Source of the DNA: Theodoxus fluviatilis
Taxonomy: Eukaryota > Mollusca > Gastropoda > Cycloneritida > Neritidae
DNA length: 12,749 bases
Assembly: GCA_034096865.1 (NCBI GenBank)
Contig: JAWQFJ010025415.1
Span: 1-12,749, forward strand
Direction: 5' to 3'
A program made the position numbers and the translations under genes. Shown here one piece after another: positions 1 through 8,678 of this stretch. Within the stretch, counting starts at the first letter, position 1. Each line of letters opens with the position of its first letter. The notes under the pieces were generated by a model. It worked only from the letters and a program-made list of their open reading frames with translations. It made no database searches and was not told the origin of the DNA.

Positions 1-112
1 AAGAGACAGGAGCAAAGAGACAGGAACACGAAGGACGGAGGAGTGGGTGTGATGGTGGAGGAAGGAGGAGGATGACAGTCGGGAAATGAGAGGGGGTTTC
101 CTCCTTCCTCAG
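1..112. repeat. purine-rich tract with inverted repeat
   Basis: The + strand is dominated by A and G. It opens with a 14-bp unit present twice in tandem (1-14 and 15-28, one mismatch), starting AAGAGACAGG. GAGGAAGGAGGA at 58-69 is the exact reverse complement of TCCTCCTTCCTC at 99-110, so a transcript could fold a 12-bp stem over a loop of about 29 nt, and two G-U plus one A-U pair could lengthen it. The right arm also reads as a very good splice acceptor: a pyrimidine tract followed by CAG ending at 112. No function is assigned. Confidence 0.75.
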
Positions 113-510
113 TTTTGGACGCGCACAGGGTGGGACTGACGCGGAGTGCGTGGGACGCTGGGACGCCGTGACGTGGCAGCAATGGCGGGACACCTCGACT
201 GATCGATGCCAGGCCAGGCATCGTCACTGGGGCCGTACGCGGGAGTGGGGGTCGCCACTTGACGTAGTGGAGATCGACCCACGCACCAGAGCTCGAAGTG
301 TGCAGCGTTTGAGAAGCTTGGACGGACTGTGGAACGCCGGCTTGTGCATCCTTTGCTGTCACTGAGGGACTCGGCAGTGCTCTGGTTAGGACGTGATTTC
401 ATTTTCTTAGCGCTTATGGGTTTTCCTCTACTTCGGACGATAAGTTGAACTGCACAAGATGTTTGCAAAGTCAAGGATGGAGTATTGAAGTGACACCGAC
501 CTCCACCTAG
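113..510. other. CpG-rich block, possible regulatory region
   Basis: CpG dinucleotides are frequent to about 350, then composition drops to the background level. TGACGTGG at 169-176 matches the ATF6/XBP1-type UPR element and a CRE half-site. AATGGCGGGA at 181-190 resembles a YY1 core. A perfect 7-bp stem with a 6-nt loop lies at 204-223 (CGATGCC and GGCATCG). From 366 to 510 I see only ordinary sequence, up to the acceptor-like pyrimidine stretch ending in TAG at 508-510. Confidence 0.3.
114..365 (+). CDS. candidate exon, unknown protein (weak)
   Basis: This frame is open for 83 codons, from just after a strong acceptor-like site (pyrimidine tract then CAG ending at 112) to a TGA at 363-365. 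Read as an exon it would be internal or terminal, entering one base into the stretch, with no start codon needed. The product would be arginine- and tryptophan-rich (WQQW near residues 20-23) and ends CILCCH. About 70 percent of third positions are G or C. I recognise no domain. Against it: the complementary strand is also open across this CpG-rich block (ending near 109), there is no good + donor, and no AATAAA follows nearby. It may simply be a GC-rich regulatory region. Confidence 0.15.
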   Translation, partial: FGRAQGGTDAECVGRWDAVTWQQWRDTSTDRCQARHRHWGRTREWGSPLDVVEIDPRTRARSVQRLRSLDGLWNAGLCILCCH

Positions 511-781
511 ACAGGTGATCTGATTTCTTATACTGTTCGTCATCGATGCATTAATCTGTGCGTAAGAACTGTTAATATTCTGTCAAAATTACAAACAGCA
601 TATATTCTGGATTCCAAGCAGCCACCGAAATGTAGGAAAGTTTATAACCTCTTTGTAACGGCCGATGGAAACCTGAGAGAACATCAGAAAAAGTTGCTCT
701 TTTCTCTTGCTCTAAGTCGAAAAGTTGAAGAAAGTGTTCTCCCCGAACGCACAGCGATTGTAACGTGGAAACTAAACAGTG
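511..781 (+). CDS. candidate internal exon, unknown protein
   Basis: The frame starting at 511 is open for 90 codons. It is bounded on the left by an acceptor-like CCGACCTCCACCTAG ending at 510 and on the right by a donor, AGTG|GTAAGT, with GT at 782-783. In-frame stops lie at 508-510 and shortly after the donor (near 797), so the open stretch coincides almost exactly with the splice-bounded interval. There is no early ATG, as expected for an internal exon; it would enter in phase 0 and leave in phase 1. The peptide mixes charged and hydrophobic residues, with DSKQPPKCRK near residues 34-43 and a basic helix-like stretch around 60-78. No family recognised. Caveat: the opposite strand is also open over 572-832, so strand choice rests on the splice signals. 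Confidence 0.28.
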
Positions 782-1740
782 GTAAGTCTTTTGACCAATA
801 GAAAATGAACCGATGTATTTCCCATAAGCCACCAGTGCAAGCTGTCATCGACACTTATTTTCCTGCCAAGTGAGAGCTATTGGCGCCAAACTCCGTGTGG
901 ACTGCAAAAGCATTCGAGACACACTGAACACATCTCCAGGCGCCTGTTTTCAACTCCACAGTGAGGAGAGGAATATCGGGCAAAACTGACGCGGTCATCT
1001 CACGTCCAAAGACGCCTGTTCCACAGAACGTGAGCCCTGGATGGAAACGTGATGGAGTTTTGGCACGCAAGGTTAGGAACTCATTGAAAGGCGGCTTTCA
1101 CCAGAGGCGCTGGTGCATCTCATGAAGTCCTAACAGCGAGGAAACGCTCCCTTTCCTGGGAATCCTGACGTTCGGGGAAGTGTCCCAGTGGAGACGTCAC
1201 TTGGTACTCATGACCGAGGCTTTGTCCCAGTGGCGCCATTGTCCCACCATCACGGGACACGTCTCGGCTTCTCTCCTCCGCGGAGATGGCAAAAGTGCAG
1301 GTAATGGGAGACGACGCCCGCAAACGTTGGTGACAAAGCCCCTCAGTCCTCCCAGCAATGTGTCACTCAGCGACCGTCTGGCCCCTGTCACCTCGCGCGG
1401 AGAGGACTGTACTGAATATTTAGTGCTGATACCATCAGTGGACCTCCCTAGGAGTCAATTTTCTGGTACTCGCTGAAGTAATAACGTCCTTAGCTGTGAA
1501 ACGTTCAAACATAGTTGGCAAAAACTGGATCTTTTTGAGCACTTTGTATGATGAATTGAATACTCAATAGAGGAAAATTTTCTTTGTTGAACCAAAGCTA
1601 CATCTTTTATTGCAATTGTCTGTTTAAAACTGCATGCGTTCTCAATAGAGACAGTTAATCGATGAAATTACTCTGTCACCAACTGTCCTTGATTAGAATT
1701 TTAGTGAAATCAAATGTTTGATTTTGCTTGGTTTATGAAA
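782..1740. other. no convincing gene; short repeats only
   Basis: Both strands carry only short frames (67-98 codons) that overlap each other. CAGGCGCCTG at 937-946 is a perfect 10-bp palindrome. GTCCCAGTGG occurs twice, at 1182-1191 and 1224-1233. GTGTCCC at 1180-1186 is inverted as GGGACAC at 1254-1260. GACCAATAGA near 792-801 contains a CCAAT box. A donor-like CAG|GTAATG ends at about 1299, but I could pair it with no convincing acceptor. From about 1480 the sequence is A+T-rich with no signal I can support. Confidence 0.5.
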
Positions 1741-1752
1741 CACACACACACG

Positions 1753-1820
<68 letters not shown>
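1741..1820. repeat. (CA)n microsatellite
   Basis: Five CA units (1741-1750) are followed by a short CGCTCG-containing interruption and then an uninterrupted (CA)32 at 1757-1820. The complementary strand reads GT. Alternating purine-pyrimidine tracts of this length can adopt Z-DNA. The cysteine-valine and histidine-threonine frames across it are repeat artefacts. Confidence 0.99.
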
Positions 1821-1823
<3 letters not shown>

Positions 1824-4490
1824 TACTTACACGTCGCGACGACGAGCAAAACAATGCTAGACAAGGAAGAAAACCCGTGAACAAAAGAAGGACGCGCATT
1901 TCATCTCAAGCAGTGAGTACACCGAGGAACGCGTCCCGGTGTGGAGGACGCCACGCATAGTGAATGCGGAATACAGCGTGCCACAGGAAGAAAGGTCAAT
2001 AAGAAAGCTGTCTGGACAGGGAGACCTGATCTGCCTGGCCTACACCACCATCTCGCAGGCCTCACTGTTCCATGGGACAGTGCCCCGCCCACTGACGTAT
2101 AGGACACTGGACGTGCACACTCCTGCAGACATGAAGTGGACATGAAGTGGACCCGCGAACAATGGACAGTACGGACATCCTGCTATTGGCCCCCAGTCTC
2201 CTGCAATGTTATGAACGTGCCGAACTAAAGTGTCTGTGGTGTACCTACACGTTTGCAAGTAGTAAGCACGTATCGCCGTGTGAAGATATCAGTGTTCCTC
2301 TACTTCTAACAATCAATGTCTTTTCATCAAAGCTTTAAACCAGAGCACATATTGATTACTAAACTTTAGTTCCTTTATCCTTTTACTGACCACCCTTAAC
2401 TTTCCTGCGTTATGCGGTAAAGCTTGGTCAGATTTTGTGTTTGTTCCTCATAGATTCAGAGGCAGATTGAAATGTACGCGAAACGGAAGTAAATTAAATT
2501 TATCTCGTGATGGCAATATTTTAAAATACTTTTGAAGAAATCATTTCATCAATAAGCGTGAAAAAAGAGAAAGAATTAATCTCCTACGATGAATTCTAGT
2601 TAGTCCTCACATTTTACCCTAAGTGCGACTTTTCTGGTGAATGATGATGACGGAGATTCGGCAACAGTCTCCCAGTCCAAATCATCGCTAGGCAGGTTTC
2701 TCCATCGCTGCCCATTTGGATAAGTGACGAAAACCCGGCAATATAGACTGGGCAAACGCAATAAAAGGCCGAAGTCACAGACTGATGGGAGAGAGCGTGT
2801 GTCGTGCCTCGGCATCGCGTCCATGGATTGGTACCTTTCTCTCTCCATCCCTGCTGATATCAACTTCCTCCGGAGACATCCGGGCTCGTCTTTCATCTGA
2901 AGGCTTTTATACATGAACTGTCGCTCGATGTCCCGCGGCCTATCTGCGGAACAGGATTCCTGACTGTGATGATCTTATGAGAGCGGCCGAGAGACCTGCT
3001 AAGATCTGTGGGAGGTCCCTATCTCTTCAGTGGAAGCTTTTCGATCTCACGCTGCGAGTGGACCGCTAAACTTGGAACTCCCATAGAGAGAAGACCTTTG
3101 CGTTTCCGCAGTTCGACAGTTTTCGGGGACGCTGACAAAATCCAAGATTCCAAACTAGAAAGTTGAGAAGGACAAAGGCTCGACCTTGTCTACGAGACCT
3201 TCGCCAGAAATGGTGAAGTCAGCACTCGGTAGGCCTGACGCCGTACCGACCTTGTTCAGATCTGCTGGAGTCACTCTCTTCTGCAGTCTTGTGAATCTCG
3301 TTTGAAAAACCCTTAGAGTGGGGTACATTGATTCTCCGGAAGGAAGCGTGTACTGCTGCGATGTAGTGGCTCTGGTAAACATCTCCATGGTGAAAGACTG
3401 TGCCCTGTGCGTGTCGTATCGCGCTTGACATTGTCAAAGGTCTCGAAGTGTGCCCTGGTCGTGTCTTCCTCGCTATGCATCTGCATTTTCTCGCCCGGTG
3501 CCTATGGCTTATCGACTTATTTCCCGCTCAACACATCTGCCTGCGGGTAATGGGTCCATTTTCGACCCCATTTCGCAAATCTGTCCTCACACGAAGCTGA
3601 TCGTGGGCGTATCGATTTTGCCTGAACCAATCTACGCACGGAACAATACTTGAAACGAGGAAGTGGATGTTCAGGAGCGTTCAAGCGTAGCGTCACCCTA
3701 CCATTGCGTTGCCGTCCTGATTACTCAAGGAGATTCCCTTTGGAATTTGAGACTACGGACTTGGTTGAATGACTTTTTCATCTTCTCATGCTGTTTGGAA
3801 TGGCTCTCTTCTCATAGTTTTTTGTTTTAATCAACAAGCGTCATTCACTAAAGCCCTCAGTGACACGCTATTGACCTTCGTAGACACTGAATCGAAACGG
3901 TGATGTATGTACCTGGCCTCGAGCAATGAATGAAAGGTGATCGCAGTTTGAGCAAAACATCCCGCTGATACCTGTTTATCCAGCAGCCAAAACGAAATGG
4001 TAGTTTGCACATTCGTAAAGCTGTGAAAACCAGCTTTTGTTCTGACTTCTCTTAATTCAAGGGCACCACGGAAGCAGGAGTCAGCTGCAAACGGCGGATG
4101 TTCAGTGCGGAAGAAAAACGTGCCCATCGCGTGGCTGCGCTGCAGCGAGGTTACTAGATTTGTTTTGTGTAAGAACCAGTTGAAGTGTTGTCTCCTTTAA
4201 CGACTGAAATCTTCGGAAAACTTGCCGTCCATCATTTATCGGAAAAAATTTTCGTACGTTGAACAAACATCGGTTCCACTGCCATGCAGTTTTGAATTCT
4301 CTAATGAGCTCACTGCCGTGATGGACCTCCATTAGCTTATTTGAACTTTGTATCGTCAATAAATCGAACTAGTCCAGTTGCTCTACCACTACGAAATCCA
4401 CTGGAGAACTGAAATAGTTCGCTTATTGTTTAAACCATGCATGTGTGTATAAGAACAGTTCCGCTGGAAAATCTTTTATAACTCCTTTGA
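1821..4490. other. unexplained single-copy DNA
   Basis: I found no exon I would defend. There are minus-strand frames at 2600-2914 (104 codons), 3155-3388, 3831-4127 and 4102-4359, none with recognisable motifs or a matched pair of splice signals. An 11-bp unit is tandemly duplicated at 2128-2152. An imperfect 50-bp-spaced repeat begins TGCCCTG at 3401 and again at 3451. AATAAA occurs on + near 2760 and at 4359-4364, but no gene end is attached to either. Confidence 0.45.
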
Positions 4491-4766
4491 GGGTGCAAAC
4501 AATTGGAATTTAAAAAAATCATTAGTGGCAGCACTGCGTGGTACTCAAATCAAACACAAGCCATCGTTAATGTCTCCAATTCAAACCTAGAGAGAACTTT
4601 TTTTAAGGTTGCGGAATTGACTCAAAAAATATTACTGCACGGCAAGGACGGAAATAGGGCTGAAATTGTATGCACTTTTTCACTTCTGTGGCAAGATTAC
4701 ACTTCGGTGTCTTCATCATTAAGTCATTCACTCGACGAAGACGAAATGTACCAACTTGAAACGTGA
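4491..4766 (+). CDS. very weak candidate exon
   Basis: This frame runs open between TGA at 4488-4490 and TGA at 4764-4766, about 91 codons, with no ATG until close to the end. A pyrimidine-rich stretch ending in GAG at 4489-4491 could serve as a poor acceptor, making this a terminal exon. The peptide is hydrophilic and ends in an acidic, serine-rich segment (LSHSLDEDEMYQLET). Codon use is A+T-rich like the flanks, so composition does not support coding. No poly(A) signal follows closely. No family recognised; open by chance is the likelier explanation. Confidence 0.12.
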   Translation, partial: GCKQLEFKKIISGSTAWYSNQTQAIVNVSNSNLERTFFKVAELTQKILLHGKDGNRAEIVCTFSLLWQDYTSVSSSLSHSLDEDEMYQLET

Positions 4767-5577
4767 ACGAAACAAAAGCAAAATCTCCAGTTTATGGAGC
4801 TGTGTGACATTTGTTTTCCGTTTATTTTTGTTTTCAAAACTTCGAAACCGGCGCTACAAGATAGAAGTTGAAACTCGAATTCTTCAGAGTAATTAATTTT
4901 CCCCCGATGGCAACAGAAATACGCGTAATCTTCTCTTTGCAAGATATGCGGTAACAAAATGGAGACGCTTGATGCAGGCTTCTTTACCTGTTCTGGAGAA
5001 GGAGATTTTCATATATTTGTGGTATAATGGACTTTTGGTGCCTGGTGTGTTTCTTGTCTAAAATTCAAATGAAGTACAAGCAGTGCAGTGTTCATCTGTG
5101 TTATGTAACAATTCAGCTGCACCTTGATGACTCCAGCGATAAGTTACCTTCGTTGTAGGCTACTGTCATTCGCCGTGTTTTCAGAGGGACCGTGTAATTC
5201 TTCACAAAGCAAGTGTAAGTAAGCTACCCAAATCACTTCCATTAAAGCCTGGTGGAACTGGTTTAGGTGATGTTCCGCCGGTGCACCAGTCCTGAAATGA
5301 CTTTCACATCTCTTTTTTAAGAGTTTGCTGAACTCGTTCCGTGCAATTTTCGTGATGTGAAATTTTGATTTTGCAGGCAATAGCTTTGGCACACATGCAC
5401 ACCCAGTCAATAGGGTCTGTCAAATTTTGGTTAGTGGTGCTGAAAAAGTGCGTGAGTCTTAATGCAGGCATGTTAATGCTGTTCACAAAACTGTATTTGA
5501 AGCAATTTTGCGGGAAGCACAAGCAATTAGCCGTTTGCAAGGCCCAAGTTTTATCTGCAGGACCGCAGCTACGCTAA
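4767..5577. other. no supported feature
   Basis: A+T-rich sequence with short overlapping frames on both strands. A minus-strand pyrimidine tract ending in CAG lies near 4991-5008 (read on + as CTGGAGAAGGAGA), but no minus-strand open frame of note follows it. I see no repeat, RNA gene or exon here. Confidence 0.4.
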
Positions 5578-5811
5578 TACCAAATTAGGTCAGAACTAGA
5601 AACACGCTTCAGAACCTGTATGCACTCGTCGCCGGAGCAACTGCCCGCAGGTGCTGATGATGCGGGGAATCTGGTCGACTGGCTGATCAAATCCGTTGTC
5701 TCCCTGCAGTTCAACGCCAGAATTGAGAGCATGCACCACAGAACAATGCGTCACGTGGCTGACGGAACTCTCTTAGGTGGCCACGCTCTCACTTCAAAGC
5801 GCCGGGCGTAA
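5578..5811 (+). CDS. coding-like segment A, unknown protein
   Basis: Open from the codon after TAA (5575-5577) to TAA at 5809-5811, 77 codons. The first ATG at 5620 leaves 63 codons and has a poor context (T at -3). About 65 percent of third positions after 5620 are G or C, above the A+T-rich flank upstream. The middle is amphipathic (NLVDWLIKSVVSLQF) and the end basic (TSKRRA). CACGTG, an E-box, sits at 5752-5757. The frame overlaps the next coding-like segment, which continues one frame over, as a frameshifted or differently spliced gene would. No family recognised. It could equally be a decayed gene or GC-rich chance. Confidence 0.2.
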   Translation, partial: YQIRSELETRFRTCMHSSPEQLPAGADDAGNLVDWLIKSVVSLQFNARIESMHHRTMRHVADGTLLGGHALTSKRRA

Positions 5812-6133
5812 ATGGCCGCCATCTTCCTCCATGCAGGAATCAATCGAGGCCCGTGTTGGCCACCAGCAGATCTCCAAAGAGGTAAAAGCCTCTTTGGAAC
5901 GTTTATTAAGGAACCGAGATGAAACGGGTCGCTTCATCAAGCCGCCTGTGAGAAGCAGCAAACAACCTCCGCCCTGCTTGGAATACTCCCATAGGCAATC
6001 GGGCTGGGTCAACAGAACGTGTTCACGTGCGGAGAACGAAGGCAGAGCGAAGATATTCAGCATCCAAAGAGACCGCCTGTCTTCCTTGATCCACGCTCAT
6101 TCCGCTGGGAATTTTTCGATGGAAAAAATATGA
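5777..6133 (+). CDS. coding-like segment B, unknown protein
   Basis: Open for 118 codons between TAG at 5774-5776 and TGA at 6131-6133, in the frame one base on from segment A. The part after 5837 is lysine/arginine- and glutamate-rich (SKEVKASLERLLRNRDETGR near the middle), as in a helical or nucleic-acid-binding region, and ends SAGNFSMEKI. An acceptor-like CTTCCTCCATGCAG ends at 5836 and a donor-like AAAGAG|GTAAAA at 5881, so a 45-nt micro-exon is formally possible. GC3 is only moderately raised. The minus strand is open over 5794-6063, so strand is not certain. No family recognised. Confidence 0.17.
   Translation: MATLSLQSAGRKWPPSSSMQESIEARVGHQQISKEVKASLERLLRNRDETGRFIKPPVRSSKQPPPCLEYSHRQSGWVNRTCSRAENEGRAKIFSIQRDRLSSLIHAHSAGNFSMEKI
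5812..5826 (-). promoter_or_regulatory. YY1-like site
   Basis: Read on the minus strand the sequence is GAAGATGGCGGCCAT, which contains AAGATGGCGGC, the classical YY1 core often found at or just downstream of metazoan transcription starts. The + strand also reads ATGGCCGCC, so the site is nearly symmetric. If used, it would suggest a start on the minus strand or an element in the + coding-like block. Single-site evidence only. Confidence 0.35.
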
Positions 6134-6139
6134 TTCTAA

Positions 6140-6394
6140 TTATTTCGCTGCTTTAAAAGAACGGCAATCAAAATCAGACATCTTCTCGAAAGGAGCCACG
6201 GCCTGAAGGCAAGGCGTCCATCCATCCCACTGCAACGCCGACCTACCTGGCTGGAGTACGTGGAAGAGCCGTGCCCGCAGCAGCAGTCTCGGATGAAAGA
6301 CATCTGTGGATTCAAGGGAGGCGCAGCGCCACTGCTGCCTGCCTGGTGTAGGGCGTCCAAGCAGTCGGTGTGGACTACGTCCTTGCGGGTCTGA
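6140..6394 (+). CDS. coding-like segment C, unknown protein
   Basis: Open for 84 codons after TAA at 6137-6139, ending at TGA 6392-6394, in the same frame as segment B and separated from it by only two nearby stops. From about 6180 roughly 73 percent of third positions are G or C, one of the stronger composition signals in the window. There is no early ATG. A CTAAT branch-point-like motif (6136-6140) followed by pyrimidines and AG at 6158-6159 could be an acceptor, making this a terminal exon. Residues include WLEYVEEPCPQQQ and KDICGFKGG; no domain recognised. No AATAAA follows, so the 3' end is unproven. Could be a degraded gene continuing segment B. Confidence 0.25.
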   Translation, partial: LFRCFKRTAIKIRHLLERSHGLKARRPSIPLQRRPTWLEYVEEPCPQQQSRMKDICGFKGGAAPLLPAWCRASKQSVWTTSLRV

Positions 6395-7080
6395 CCTCTT
6401 CCTGCCTTGCTTCCTGGGTACGTGTGATTGCGAAGGAATCAGGTGTCACCCAAAAAAATGACAACTGTCGTCGGGACTGAGAACTCCCTTTCTGACGCTA
6501 TCTTCATGTTTTCTTAGAGTCACCCAGAAGAAGATTATGTGCAGTTCTCTCACTTTCGTCTCACTCATCACGTGCGTCTTTGCGTTGAGCTGCCGGCCAT
6601 CGAGCATACGACAAAGCGCACATATTTGAGTGGACACGCACTGTCATCAATTGAACTCTGCCTGTTGTCTGGACATTAGCCTGGAGACATTGTCTACCAT
6701 CATGTCAACTTTAGGTTCATGGCCCAAGGTGCACATGCACATTTACCAGGACGGAGTTCTAAGCCATTGACAGAATCTTACCTTTGATATGTCGTGTAAG
6801 CTTTGAGAGAGCTTCAGCATAGTCCAGTGAGAGAACATTTTGGCACGGGTTCGTGGAGTGTCATTTCCATGTTTTGCAAGAGTGAGTCAAGCGTCATAGG
6901 GAATGGGACGTGTTGCACTGACGTGGTAGTTAACTGTCACTGGTGCTTACTCGCCACACGCCCACAACACGGTGCTGCTCGATATTGCGCCGGTTGACTT
7001 AATGCCGGATGAAACACTCCACTGACCAGATGAAAATACATGATGGGCAACATCTAAATATATTAGTCAACTACCTGAAT

Positions 7081-7130
7081 GACCAATAGAACACGCGCTT
7101 AACGTAGAGCTACACTGACTGCGCATGCGT
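7081..7130. promoter_or_regulatory. CCAAT box plus NRF1-like site
   Basis: GACCAATAGA at 7081-7090 holds a CCAAT box, the NF-Y recognition core. TGCGCATGCGT at 7120-7130 matches the NRF1 consensus (TGCGCATGCGCA) at ten of its first eleven positions, including the GCGCATGCG core. CCAAT and NRF1 sites within about 40 bp are typical of TATA-less promoters of housekeeping genes. No convincing exon follows on either strand, so this is a motif pair, not a proven promoter. Confidence 0.35.
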
Positions 7131-8083
7131 CTGGTCTGGTGGTTATTCAAGGATTCAATGAGACTGACTTTTGTCTATTTCACGCAATCACGGAATGGTT
7201 TATATGAGCTATTTTTTGCCACTGAAGTGACTCTTGGGAATATTCACATACTTTAACTGTCTTCAACAGGGCATTTCCTCTCAAAGGACGAAGATTTATC
7301 TGTGTCATTCTGTTCACCTGCAAAGCCTGCGTGATGGTGGGTGCGGAGCTTGTTTTGCATTGCTAGAGATGTCTTTGAAAGCGATCTAGATATTGTCCCG
7401 CAGCGCATGTGGTCTACAAAAACCACAGAGCACACTGCAGGGCTTTGACGCGGCATTTGATTTCATTACAAGTTTCTTTGCATTCAGATCGCTATACTTG
7501 ACACGCCGCAGTGTGAAGAAACTCACCTGCGACTCGAGGTGGTCGACCTGGCGATTTGTCTCGCAAACTGATCAGGTTTGTTCGCAGCCCGTTGTGCTGG
7601 AAATGTGTCTACAAGACGACTCTTTTATTCGGGTTGGGTGTGTTGCTAAAAAAATTGGACTCTAGACAGAAACCGTTGTCATGAAAGTCATGCTTATGTG
7701 GGCGTTTTGTCCAGAATAGATGGCTTTTTGCGTACAAAGCCAAATCGTTTTATCGACATTTTGCAGTTCTAGAAACCTGCCCGTTTGAAATTACGGCAGA
7801 GGTTTTGCACGTGTTTAGATCAACAGAATTGTCTGCAATCGATTTCTTCATTTTGAAGTTGTATCTGCTGATACAATTCATATTCAACACGTATTCCACT
7901 GCTTCGAAATAGCTGCAGCAGCTAGAGTGAAAGTACACATCCATGTGTCATGACGTGGATCGCACACAGCGTGTGAGATAGCAGTTGTATTTCAAAACAA
8001 ACAGAGTCTGTTCATTGCATTGACTCCATCCCCAACACTGTTTGCGTGCTGCTGTAGGGTGTGCTGCAATCGAAACTCGAATG

Positions 8084-8093
8084 ATCACGTGAT
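8084..8093. promoter_or_regulatory. E-box palindrome
   Basis: ATCACGTGAT is a perfect 10-bp palindrome around TCACGTGA, the preferred site of USF/MITF/TFE-type bHLH-zipper factors. No gene start is attached to it. Confidence 0.3.
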
Positions 8094-8662
8094 TGAAAGA
8101 TCTATCTCTGAGAGCGGGAAAAATTACCACTGTTGGCAGATGACAAAGTGCTAAGTGCAGCTCATGGAATTGCACAGGACAAAAAAGTCAAATATCTGCA
8201 TCTGCGCATTCGGACTGCACATCGATAATGGAGTAGCGACGTAGGGAGCCTCGGCCAGCAAGCAACCGTGACTGTGCAGTGGGGCTGCACGTTACGATAC
8301 GTGTGTGCTCGGGCAGCAAAATCAGCTCTGGACTGACTGCCGTGGGCGAAGCGCGTACCGCCGACTCCAGGCCTATGCTGGAGCGAAGTGCGGGACTTTA
8401 ACACGTGTACACAGTGCTTATGAGATGATGTCTTTGGTTCCAGCATTGCTGAAACTGTGCCATCGCGAACATGTCGTCGCCTGTACTGCTTGCAAATGAA
8501 GTCTGCCGCTGTCATCCTCAGTGTCTAGTTCTCCGTACGCCGTCGTAGAGATGAGAAATTGAGCGTCTGGTTTTTACCTTTGTCGGAAAGAAAACATTCT
8601 ACAGGACGCGCATGCTCCATGTCGAGGTGGCAGTCACTGTCTTTTCCTGCAGCTGATTCAGT

Positions 8663-8678
8663 GTCGTGACGTCACGAC
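8663..8678. promoter_or_regulatory. 16-bp CRE palindrome
   Basis: GTCGTGACGTCACGAC is perfectly self-complementary over 16 bp and centred on TGACGTCA, the full cAMP response element bound by CREB/ATF bZIP dimers. Symmetric flanks beyond the 8-bp core are unusual by chance. It lies about 380 bp on the intron side of the proposed minus-strand donor at 9041, so it could be an intronic or distal element of that putative gene, or unrelated. Confidence 0.5.

Noticed and set aside
109..543. 144-codon minus-strand frame, the longest outside repeats
   Set aside because: No motif or family recognised, and the upper part overlaps the 511-781 + candidate. Stop avoidance is explained largely by high G+C at 113-350. 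Not excluded as an exon.
572..832. 86-codon minus-strand frame starting MAYGKYIG
   Set aside because: Plausible composition, but it is the complement of the 511-781 frame, which has better splice borders. Kept as the main rival explanation.
2600..2914. 104-codon minus-strand frame
   Set aside because: Protein-like in places but no recognised domain, no good acceptor, and only a weak donor-like site near its end.
3831..4359. Two overlapping minus-strand frames of 98 and 85 codons
   Set aside because: Different frames, no motif, no splice signals joining them; lengths are within chance for this composition.
6776..6890. Minus-strand donor-like AAG|GTAAGA with about 35 open codons before it
   Set aside because: No acceptor or start with supporting context beyond an ATG; too short to support an exon.
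8162..8515. 117-codon minus-strand frame
   Set aside because: No recognisable motif, basic low-order composition, and a competing + frame; no splice signals identified.
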